Source: Zopfochytrium polystomum
Lineage: Eukaryota; Chytridiomycota; Chytridiomycetes; Chytridiales; Chytridiaceae
Direction of reading: 5' to 3'
Assembly (NCBI GenBank): GCA_025765615.1
Contig: JAIVFJ010000016.1
Coordinates: 496,001 to 560,000, forward strand
Length of the DNA: 64,000 bases
Shown: in pieces, positions 10,723 through 20,989 of the stretch
How positions within the stretch are numbered: position 1 is the stretch's first letter
Layout of the letters: each line of letters starts with the position of its first letter
The notes under the pieces: generated by a model
What the model was told of the DNA's origin: nothing
The model's database searches: none
What the model saw: the letters and a program-made list of their open reading frames with translations, nothing else
Made by a program: the position numbers and the translations under genes

Positions 10723-11758
10723 GTTACCTGTGCCCTAGCTCTGTGTCCCTTTTGCTAGCATGTTTGCAAAATGAATGAAGCTCCCCAATAGTTTATAATC
10801 ACTCCAGCCAATCATAATCATAGTAGAACCATTTTTGTTGATAATCCTTGGCTTCGAGGATTTGTAGAAGCTGAAGGATGCTTTCATGTGGGCTTTACAG
10901 CTGCATTTGTGGTAAAGTAAGAACATTTTAGGCTTCCTCCTTGATTAAAAAGGCAATGCAGTACAACTGCACCATGTGAGACTGTGCTCTCTAAATCTCC
11001 TCACCCTGGGCTGGAGGTGGAAATAGAGCTTGGCCTAAATACCAATCCTATCTAATGAAAAGGGCAAAAGAATGTGTCTAGGAAACACAAGGAACAGTTA
11101 GTGTGCAGAGATGCCTGTCGGACCGAACCAGAACTGTTTTCCACTTAACAGAACCAGACACATCTTGTCTCACTCCCAAGAGAGGTTCCAACTCAATCCA
11201 AGGAGGGGGCACACAGGGTGGGAACTCTTCTTGCTTCGTCCTACTAGGACACAGACATCTGCCTCACCAGGCCAGAGTATCCCCTAACTTAGAAGCAAGG
11301 AAGGTTAAAACCCACTCCCACACACAAGTGTGGCACCATGACATCACAGGCACTAATCTGAGAGAAAGAGGTTCTGAACGCAGTGAAGACCAGGCCCACC
11401 AGAGGCCACAGGAGCCAACACACAGGGAGATGGGGGCACCTGAGAGACCATTCCTACAGCAGTACCTGACCAGCCATCTCATTCATATCACCTTGAGAGA
11501 CCTGGATTTGACTAGATTTATTGACAGGAACCTAGAGGCACCACCACAGATTTACCCTCTATCCTTCCATCACAAAGTGGCTCCTACACAGTCCAACCCA
11601 AACAGTATGGAATGGTGAGGTGCACTGGGGATTGAACCCAGCACACTGCCATGATGGCCAAGAGGAACCAACCCTCCTGTCACACACCAGGGGACTGCTA
11701 CACACAGTCAGGAAGAAAAGGGCAGACAAGGGGCTTCAGGTACAGTTCTCACAGTCAA
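10723..11758. other. no gene recognised
   Basis: An ORF at 11103-11618 (+, 171 codons) shows no family signature. A T-arm-like element (GGGATTGAACCC) at about 11629-11640 and another at about 10362-10376 look like tRNA-derived debris. The TSD GTCAA of the next LTR is at 11754-11758. Confidence 0.45.
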
Positions 11759-12171
11759 TGTTAGGCAGAACTGACTGGTTAGCAGCAAGAGGCACAAGAC
11801 GGACCCGAACCTATTGTGACTGTCAGTTATCGTTCTCATGATGCCCATGGGAGAGCGAGCCACCACCAATGCAGACCTGGGCGCTGGCTTGCGCTGATGA
11901 CAAATACTCCGAGTATTAAGTGGAACGGAAACTGGTGTCAACAGTTTTCCTCCTCCTCTGCTCAAACAGATAATATAGGAGAGGTTTAAAACCTGTGCCA
12001 GTCACACTTGCCTAGCAACTATTACAGCGTGTATATCATCATCATGTACCAATAATTCATAACAGAGTTTTTCTCCTTTCTCTCCAAGCTGGGGAGAAGG
12101 ACCACCCACAAAACACACATCTCCACTTCATTCACTCCTTCCACTCACTCACTCAGAGTAGACTGTTTACA
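11759..12171 (+). mobile_element. solo LTR, copia family A, with 5-bp TSD
   Basis: This 413-bp element begins TGTTAGGCAGAACTGAC and ends GAGTAGACTGTTTACA, giving the TG...CA termini of an LTR. It is flanked by the perfect direct repeat GTCAA (11754-11758 and 12172-12176). It is the best-preserved copy in the window and defines the family. No internal retrotransposon sequence adjoins it, so it is a solo LTR. Confidence 0.92.
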
Positions 12172-12176
12172 GTCAA

Positions 12177-13160
12177 CAAGAAGGGTGGGCAGCAGTTTAA
12201 ATAGGAGAGGGTGGAATCACAGGGAGGAGAGGAAAAAGGAGGGAAACACATACAAAACAACAAAACAATAATAAAACAGTAAAGAACAGAATGGGTGGCT
12301 GATTCACCAAATAGGGCTGAGCCATCAACAAAGACAGACAGCTCAGAAAATCATGGGGCCATTTCTTGGCAGACAGCCACCAGAGCAGAATGGAGGGGGG
12401 GTGGAGGAACTGGCAAGAAATGATTGGTGCAGACAAGAAGACAGTCACCACAGCCACAGAAAGAAAGGAAGACACACAAAGAGAGACAGTAAACAAACAA
12501 TTAAATAAAAGATAAAACAAAAAAATGAGACAAAACAAAGGAAAATACTAATTGAAAAAATAAATAAAAATCATCAACAGAAAGAGAAAGAAAAGCCCTG
12601 TCTTCTCATATAACTCGTATGAGGCATTACATCATGGTAGCTGGGCATCTGGACTTTGCACTTCTCCCACAGTTGTGGTTCAGTCCTTAGTAGTCATTGC
12701 AAAAGTGAGGTGTTATTAGCTGGATATGGTGGACTTTGCAGCCCAACAGTCAGCATGTTTTGAACTAGGCACCTTCCCAATTGAAGGGAGCACTCTAACC
12801 AATGAGCAAGGAAGCCCTATGCCAGCTGTTGAGCAAACACTTACTCACTTGGTCTGCAGCTGTTGTAAGAATAATAATAATAGCACAAATAATAACAGTG
12901 GCAGGTGATGTAGGCGACAACAAGTGTCAGTCAGTGGCTTATGTGGACAACCAATAATTATAGAATAATAATATAAACAACAGAGTCCAAGCCAAATGCG
13001 TGTATAACGCGATTCAAGATGGGTGGATAATCCTCACAATTATCTGTGAAAAAGTGGGTATACACTCTTTATTTGAGGTCACAGACTTGACGGCCTTTCG
13101 TCCTCACAACCAACGTAAAATTTCAATTTTGTAAATGATAAGTCAGACTATCAGCACAAT
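12177..13160. other. no gene recognised; A-rich stretch and tRNA-like remnant
   Basis: 12190-12600 is A-rich on the plus strand. At about 12756-12825 the minus strand carries a D-arm-like TTGGTTAGAGTG and an anticodon-arm-like TCCCTTCAATTGGGA, but the T-stem is decayed, suggesting a tRNA pseudogene or SINE. Confidence 0.4.
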
Positions 13161-14200
13161 TTTTTCATGAAAATTGGATGTCAAAACAGCCTACCTGTAC
13201 ACATTTCTCAATGAAGTCATCTACATGCATCCACCAAAAGGCCATGACCGATTCACTCCAGATGGAAAGAAACTATTCTGAAAACTCCTCAAGAGCCTCT
13301 TTGGACTTCATCAATCTGGACGAAACTGGTTCCTGACCCTTCGCAAGTTCATTGTTGAGAAACTCAGCTTCAATCCATCTCTTGCCAAGCCCTGCCTCTT
13401 CTTTTGAGTGGACCCTCAGCAGTAAACATTTGAAATCATCTTTGTTTTTGTCGATGACATTAATGTCATGGCCAACACCACAGCTCTTGTCGCAAAAATT
13501 GAGGATGCTTTTTGCGCTGAGTACAGCATGTCTCTTGAGGAAACCACTGTCAGCGAAGTGATTTGCATCCACCTCAAGTGCAACGCCATAGGCACTTGGA
13601 TGGGCCAAGACAAATTCACCAGGACAATTCTCACTGAAGAGAAAGTGTGGGACTACCTCGATATTGCATCAACTCCAATGTCTATCACCTTTATGCATGA
13701 CAAAACATCAATCAAACTCAGCGAGGGCAACTCAAGCTGGTATCGATCCACACTCATGAAAATTCAATATCTTGCAACACAAACTCAACCAGATATCGCA
13801 TTTGCAAAAAATGTGCTTTCCTAGTTCCAACTGAAGCCATGCCAGTGCCATTGCAATGCACTCTGCCACCTGCTTTGTTATCTCTGAGGCACCTGGGACT
13901 ACAGATTATTCTACAGGTAAAGCCACAAGTCGCTACAGCTCTTCACAAACAACACCCTTGAATCAGCTGCATACGCTGATGCATCCTATGGGGGGGAACT
14001 TAGAGACCGCACATCACGCACTGGATATGTCTTCTTCCTCATGGGTGCTGCCATCCCTTGGGTCTCACGCAAACAACATTGAGTATCACTATCCTCCACG
14101 GAAACAGAATACTACTCACTTTCTGAAGCCTTCCAAGAAGCACAATGGCTCCTAGCCGTATTATCAGAGTTGCAACTCCCCGCACAGTGGCCACTTCCAA
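13161..14200 (+). pseudogene. Ty1/copia reverse transcriptase-RNase H remnant
   Basis: The translation shows the copia order of motifs: DVKTAYLYTFLNEVIYM, then FGLHQSGRNW, FVFVDDI (the RT active-site YVDD equivalent), TQPDIAFA, and an RNase H part with YADASYGGELRDR, SRKQ and SSTETEYYSLSEAFQEAQWL. Several in-frame stops (for example near 13280, 13410 and 13820) show that the gene is dead. It is followed on the same strand by a partial LTR of family A, so it is very likely the 3' part of a family A element. Confidence 0.85.
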
Positions 14201-14205
14201 TCCTC

Positions 14206-14433
14206 CAGTTTTCTTCCTCCTCTGCTCAAGCAGATAATATTGGAGAGGTTTTTACCCTGTGCCAGTCACGCTTGCCTAGGAACTATTACAGTGTGCATAT
14301 CATCATTATGTATGAAGTATTCATAACAGAGTTTTTCTCTTTCTCTCCAAGTTGGGGAGAAGGACCACCCACAAACACACATCTTCACTTCATTCACTCC
14401 TTCCACTCACTCACTCAGAGTAGACTGTTTACA
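14206..14433 (+). mobile_element. 5'-truncated 3' LTR of copia family A
   Basis: About 228 bp match the last part of the LTR, from the TTCCTCCTCTGCTCAAG block to the terminal GAGTAGACTGTTTACA. The first roughly 185 bp of the LTR are missing, and the break coincides with the end of the pol remnant, so one deletion joined pol to mid-LTR. Confidence 0.85.
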
Positions 14434-14792
14434 CATCCCTCATCTCCCCCACTTTAGAGAGTGATAAGGCTTTACATTAATCCCATCAAATGCAAAGTTC
14501 GATTTGGGACTGATTCAAAAAGTAAACCAAATCAAATCAGATGATTTTTTGCTGAATAAGCTATAACAGAAAAGGCAATTCAATTGATCTTCTCTTTGGA
14601 TAAGCAATTCTCAGTTAGCGGAACACTTTTGGCATCACGTAGGCAATGAAAAATATAAAGCTGGGCCAGCTTCGGATTAGGTGATTTATCAAAAAGTCAG
14701 GTTGAGGAATGCACATGGAGTTGGTTACAATTTCATGATCAAAAGATCCATTCGATGACAAACAATGTAAAATGAATTTAAGATGGAAAAGT
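14434..14792. other. 3' flank of the NLR gene
   Basis: AT-rich sequence between the copia remnant and the NLR stop codon. No gene is seen. Confidence 0.5.
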
Positions 14793-17700
14793 CTACTTCT
14801 GCGACTTCCTAAACAACCCATAGAGGACATGACGACGGTTGCCTGAAGGAAATCGCCTATTGAGGAATTTGGCAATGTCATTGTGTCCATTCCTTTTGGC
14901 AACATCCAAAGGTCTTTCACCATTTGAGTTCACAGCAGAGGCATTTGCTCTCCGAGTGATCAACAGCTTCACGACGTGCAAATGGCCATTCTTTGCTGCA
15001 ATGTGAAGCGGAGTCCACTTACTGTTTAACTCAGCATTCACAGTGGCACCCTCCCGGACCAACCAATTCACAACTTCCCAATGGCCGTTCTGACATGCAA
15101 TGTAGAGTGGTGTTGCCTTGTTGTTGTTCTCAGCATCCACGGCGGCACCCTGCTGCACCAACCACTTCACAACTTCCAAATGTCCATTTGCAGATGCAAT
15201 GTGGAGTGGCGTCCGCTTGTCCTCTTCCTCTGCATTCACAGTGGGACCCTGCTGCACCAACCACTTCACAACTTCCAAATGTCCGTTCTGAGATGCAATA
15301 TGGAGTGGTGTCCACTTGTACTTGTTTTCAGCATCCACAGTGGCACCCTGCTGCACCAACCACTTCACAACTTCCAAATGACCGTTCCTAGATGCAATGT
15401 AGAGTGGTGTTGACTTGTTCTTGTTCTCAGCATCGAGGGTGGCACCTTGCTGCACCAACCACTTCACAACTTCCAAATGGCCGTTTGCAGATGCAATGTG
15501 GAGTGGTGCCCACTTGTCCTCTTCTTCAGCATCCAAGGTGGCACCCTGCTGCACCAACCACTTCACAACTTCCAAATGGCCGTTCTGAGATGCAATGTAG
15601 AGTGGTGTTGCCTTGTTGTTGTTCTCAGCATCCACAGTGAGACCCTGCTGCACCAACCACTTCACAACTTCCAAATGGCCGTTCGCAGATGCAATGTGGA
15701 GTAGTGTTGCCTTGTTGTTGGTCTCAACATCCACAGTGCGACCCTGCTGCACCAAAAACTTCACAACTTTCAAATGGCCGTTCTGAGATGCAATGAAGAG
15801 TGGTGTTGCCTTTTCGTTGTTCTCAGCATCCACAGTGGCACCCTGCTGCACCAACCACTTCACAACTTCCAAATGGCCGTTCGCAGATGCAATGTGGAGT
15901 AGTGTTGCCTTGTTGTTGGTCTCAACATCCACAGTGCGACCCTGCTGCACCAAAAACTTCACAACTTTCAAATGGCCGTTCTGAGATGCAATGAAGAGTG
16001 GTGTTGCCTTTTCGTTGTTCTCAGCATCCACAGTGGCACCCTGCTGCACCAACCACTTCACAACTTCGAAATGGCCATACTTTGCTGCAATGTGAAGTGG
16101 AGTCCACTTAATGTTTAACTCAGCATCCACGGTGGCACTTTGCTGCACCAACCACTTCACAACTTCCAAATGGCCGTTCTGAGATGCAATGTGGAGTGGT
16201 GTCCACCTGTCCTTGCTCTCAGCATCCACAGTGGCACCCTTCTGCAACAACCACTTCACAACTTCCAAGTGGCCGTTCTGAGATGCAATGTAGAGTGGTG
16301 TTGACTTGTCCTTGCTCTCAGCATCCACAGTGGCACCCTTCTGCACCAACCACTTCACAACTTCCAAATGGCTGTTCCGAGATGCAATGTGGAGTGGTGT
16401 CCACTTGTCCTTGTTTTCAGCATCCACATTGGCACCCTCCTGCACCAACCACTTCACAACTTCCAAATGGCCGTTCCAAGATGCAATGTGGAGTGGTGTT
16501 ACCTTGTCCTTGTTCTCAGCATCCACAGCGGCACCCTGATGCGTCAGCCACTTCACAACTTCCAAATGGCCGTTCTGAGATGCAATGTAGAGTGGTGTTG
16601 ACTTGTTCTTGTTCTCAGCATCCACGGTGGCACCCTCCTGAACCAACAACTTGACAACTTCCAAATGGCCGTTCTGAGATGCAATGTGGAGTGGTGTTGA
16701 CTTGTTCTTGTTCTGAGCATCCACGATGGCACCCTCCTGGACCAACCACTTCACAACTTCCAAATGGCCGTTCTGACATGCAATGTAGAGCGGTGTTGAC
16801 TTGTTCTTGTTCTCAGCATCCACAGTGGCACCCTGCTGCACCAACCACTTCACAACTTCCAAATGGCCCTTTTCAGAGGCAACATATAGCGGCGTCCTTT
16901 TGGTCGTGTCAACTTCAGCAAGGCTGCTGCTATTTGTACGAAACCATTCATGAAGTTGCTGTTCATCGTGAATGCTTTCGAAAAAATGCCACTTGGGATC
17001 TGTGTTTGTCTGTTGTTTTTTGTGATAATTCAATCAGCCAAAAAAAAGGAAAAAAAGGGAGACAACTCACATATTGTTGCAATTTGTTCATCCATTTTGC
17101 AAAAGTATCTTTGCAGCCATAGTTGGAGGCTGTCCTTCCAGTTGTATCCACAAGGCTGTGGTCAGCCCCCAACTCCAAAAGGGCAAGAACTGTTTGTGAA
17201 TGTCCGTTCATTGCTGCAACCATTAAAGGGGTCCTGTTCGCTTCACCATATTGCATCTTGTCACCCCAAGTATTGCCTCTGGAAGCAACATCTACACCTC
17301 CTTTCTCAATCAAAGATCTGCATGCTGACGTCAATCCTCTCCTTGCAGCCTCATACAGCAGGTTTGAAGAAAATACCCTTAGTTGCTTGGCCCTTGTGGC
17401 AAGTATCATGCCATCTCCTGCAGCTAGAACACTCTGAACAAGCCATTCGGACCTCCACATGATTCCCACACAAAGCACTGCTGGCCCAAACTTGTCCACA
17501 TCAGCAAACTCCTTCCACCCAGCCCAACTGGCAACCACATCATACCCAGCATCATCCAGGTGGTCAAACCAAAATTTGAAGGCATACTGGCCTGCAGCAT
17601 TCTCAGGGATGAACCCAGCCGTCCCATTCAGGGCTTCATACTTGTTTTCAACAGATTGATAGTGCTGCAGCATAATCCTCAAACAGGACTGAGCAATTTC

Positions 17701-19958
17701 ATTTCTTGCTTCCAAAATATCAATGAAGAACTGGCGGTCTGAACATCTTGTGCTTGAAACAAGGTGATCTGAGAGACTCTTATGCATCACTTTGACCTTG
17801 CCATGGTCACTCACATCCAGAATACGATGAATCTGCAATATTGTTAGGTCTTGGTCATAAAAATCAAACTGGATTTGAGTTGATACTTGCCTCAATCAGA
17901 ACTTGGCCAACCACATGAGATGCAACACCCAGGAGCTCAGCAATAACGTCTTGTGGTATGGGTTCCTTTGCAGCAAGCACAACCTTCATCACAAGCCGAA
18001 AGTTGTTGGTGTTGACCTTGCTGGATCTGAAAAACTGCTCATACACTCCGTCTATCCCAGCACCAAACCGCTTGATGGTGCTGACAATTTTATCTGCAGG
18101 AACTTGGGCCAGCTCGTCACAGGCGAGGCGAGCAAACTGGAAAATTCCAGACGATCTCTCATAGATTTCAGCACACACTGTCTTCACATCGGCTGGACTC
18201 AGTGCAGCACCAGGGAATGACTTGGACAGGGTGGCTTCAACATACAGGTTCATATCTTTCATGTTTGCTTCATCACTTGGCACAAGGACCATGGAGTCCA
18301 TCTTCATCATGGTGTCAAAAACATCCTGCTCAGGCCTTCCAGTGATGAAGATTCGGACAAAGGGGGGCAGCTCCCGTTTGGCCTGCAGAAGGAGATCCAG
18401 CAGTTTCCTCCTCTCACTGCTGTCTGGAGCTCCACATTCATCCAATGCATCAACAATCAGCAGAACATTCTTCATCTTGTCACCGTAATCTAATTGGTTC
18501 AATCCTTCAACAACTATCTGTTTGAAAGCAACTTCTGGGTCCTTGAGAATACTTGGGCTTCCGTTTTTGGCATCTCAACACACACAGCATCACAAAACGT
18601 CCTGAAGGAAGGAAGCACACTGCGAAGATTCCAAATGGTGGTCGCGACAACCTGCTGGGGGCTGCTCTTCTGCGCATCATCATGTCGGCAGTAGAATATC
18701 GATCCCAACACATACTTGGCAGGCAGATGCTGGCTGACAAGCCAGGCAATCACAGACTTTCCAAGGCCAGCTCCACCATTTAGCCACAACACATTGCCCA
18801 CATCAGCAGACTGGAGCCAAGAGTGCACATTATTCAGATAAGACTTCCTTGTTCCATCCACATAGGCACTCTTGTGCCTCTCAGCATCAACAGCAATATC
18901 TACTGGCTTCAGCCAAAGCTTCACTTGATCAACAGGTGGCTGAACAACAGCTGCTGCAGGGGCAGGAATCCGACTCTGCCGCTGCTTGATCTCTTTTACA
19001 AGGAAGGCCATCTGACCATCCCATCCAGGGGATCCAGGAACTTTCCCAGTAAAATCAGCGTACAGCAAGCTAAGAGAATATCAGCAACAACCACTTGAGT
19101 TCTTGAGTTCTAAATCACTCAAACTCACGATGCAGTGATTACAAAGACTTCTCCCTGAGCGTCCTCTCCCAGCTCCAACAGGCGCACTGGTACTTTTGGC
19201 TTCTTGCGATCCTTGGCATATCTTATCTCCTCCAGGCAGTTGTCAGATTTCTGGTCCCAGAGTGAGTAAAGTTCACGTGAACCACTAATCAAAAAAATGC
19301 ACACCTGGTAGGCGAGAGTGAGCACAGGGACAAACACTTTGCTAGAATCAATCCCTTCAGCCATGGCCTGATTGATGGACCCGCTCATATTGTTCTCATC
19401 AAACCACACATCTAATCCATGCTTCTTTGTCAAATCTTCAAATATCTTCTTCACAGTATCTTTGCTGCCCCACCTGGAATGGTCTCAGTAAAAAAAAAGG
19501 AGATGCAGTGAGCCCACTTACTGATAGGAAAGGAAGCAGTCATAGACTTTGGACAAAGCAGGGGCAACAGGCAAAACACTGGGAAGGCCCTGAGCAAGTG
19601 CAGCGCCTTTGCCCTTCTTGAGCTGAATCTGAAAACGGGGCAGGTTGTCGGGAAAAGACGATCTCTCAATCAATGCCCGCACATAAGTGGGAGCTTTGCT
19701 GACACGCTCTAGGTCAGGGCCAGACTTGAAATAAACTTCAATGTCTTGGCCAAGAAAAATGTCTGCGTTCTTGTGTATCTGTGGAAATAGATATTAGAAT
19801 GAAGATTATGTGAGTGGCCGCACTACCTTCTCAATCAAATTCTGCAATGTGGGATGATCAAGCTCAAGGACCTGAACAGCGGGATCGTCAAAGTACTGGA
19901 CTTTCACGAAGTGCTTTTGAGCGTTGAGCTGCACAAAGCCAGAAGTGCTTGTGGACAT
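14793..19958 (-). CDS. NLR-like TIR-NACHT-ankyrin repeat protein (apparent frameshift)
   Basis: A STAND-type NTPase resembling innate-immunity and allorecognition receptors. Seven exons: 19958-19827, 19778-19522, 19473-19305, 19250-19129, 19069-17891, 17832-17071, 17009-14793. If one nucleotide is missing in exon 5 the phases fit about 1612 aa. Residues 1-120 have no clear family (ubiquitin-like or PB1-like at best). TIR covers about 125-228 (YDCFLSYQWGSK, DVWFDENNMSG, NCLEEIRYA with the likely catalytic Glu). The NACHT domain has Walker A GGAGLGKS near 325 and Walker B LLIVDALDEC near 430. Ankyrin repeats fill the C-terminus: one in exon 6 and 21 in exon 7. The 54-nt intron 3 keeps the frame and interrupts the TIR. 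Intron 5 (17890-17833) is GC-AG. Exon 5 needs a frame change near 18545-18570, beside an A5 run. An in-frame ATG at 20003 is an alternative start. Confidence 0.88.
14860..16920 (-). repeat. 99-bp ankyrin-encoding tandem repeats, about 21 units
   Basis: The last NLR exon is an array of 33-residue units of the form KxTPLxIASxNGHLEVVKW plus LVQQGATVDAEN. Most units differ at only a few positions: the residue after K (S, W, A, V, R), the residue after PL (H, Y, F) and the residue after IAS (Q, A, R, W). Units 10-11 and 12-13 are identical as a pair at protein level, which implies a recent 198-bp duplication (about 15700-16000). Such uniformity suggests concerted evolution. Confidence 0.9.
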
Positions 19959-20989
19959 GACTGGTTTCAAGAAAGAAAAAAAATGAGGAAAATGGAAAGC
20001 CAACGGCCATCACACACAAGACCTGCAAAGGAAAAATGAAATTGTTGATTCTTACCAGCAGAAATTCAAAGTTTCGGTCTTGGAGGATTCAGGGTTTCTG
20101 GACTCGACATTAGTGGGATGAAGTATGCGAGGGAGGGGATTGGAGGGGCGTCGTAACGATACATCAAACAAGTGGGGGGGGGGCATTGTGATGACAAGTC
20201 TGGTGGTTGTTGTATGGATTGCCACCTTACCAGGGGCGGCGCAAGGTTACCAGATCGTTGTGCTTGGGAGAATCTAAGATGATGAAGAGACCCTGATAAG
20301 ACAAAGGATGCAAAAAATCCAACTGTTGCGGGGAGATTGGCAGCGGGGATATCGGGAGCGGGGAGATTGGCGGTTGAAGCGCGGGGAGAGCATCTCGGTG
20401 GATCTGCCGCCTCTTTCTGGATCGACCGATTGAGCGGGAGGGGTACGCTTCATGCGCGAGGTGGGGAGCGCATCGTGTCACCCCCTTCGGTCTTACAGGA
20501 TCTGTTTTAACCCGTTCGTTTGCTCGTTCGTTTGCTCGTTCGATCAATCGCAAGCTCGATCGTACGTTCGTTCGTTGTGGATCGTTGGTGGGGCTGAGTT
20601 GTGTTCGTCCTTTTTTCTTTTCTTTCTTTTTTTTTTTGATTTTTCATTTTCATTGGTCTCTCTGTTCGGCACCTCCCTTTTGGCCAAATGCAACCTTGAA
20701 GGAGGCCACCCGCACTCTCACAAGCACACACACACACACACACACGCACGCACGCACGCACGCACGCAAAACAACAACCAACCAACCAACCAACCAGAAA
20801 AAAAAAAAAAATTAGGTTGGGCTGGTGTGTGTGTTTGTTTGAATCAGTGAGTGAGTAAGAGCATAGCAGAAACTCCGTTGCTTCTTTTCCCCCTTTCTCC
20901 TCGTCGCTCAACGCAAGCCGCAAAACCCCCATTGTTTCAGAAGCGTGCTCGCGCCGACCGAATAAAACCACCCTACTACCTACCAACAT
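19959..20989. other. intergenic, with (CA)n tract
   Basis: This contains the probable NLR 5' region and the 3' flank of the iminopeptidase-like pseudogene. GC content rises here and stays high to the right edge. A (CA)n/(CG) tract lies at about 20728-20768, followed by an A run. Confidence 0.5.

Noticed and set aside
11103..11618. 171-codon ORF between LTR fragments
   Set aside because: No domain, no homologous feel, and flanked by repeat debris; chance ORF is likelier.
14993..16654. Plus-strand ORFs rich in Gln/Pro/Cys/Trp over the ankyrin array
   Set aside because: They are periodic only because the 99-bp antisense ankyrin units repeat; not an independent repeat protein.
14860..16920. CRISPR-like array
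   Set aside because: The regular 99-bp period has no spacer/repeat distinction and encodes ankyrin units.
17071..17895. Start of a separate gene at the in-frame Met near 17895 in the NLR
   Set aside because: The frame simply reads through the GC-AG intron; domain continuity with the upstream exon shows one gene.
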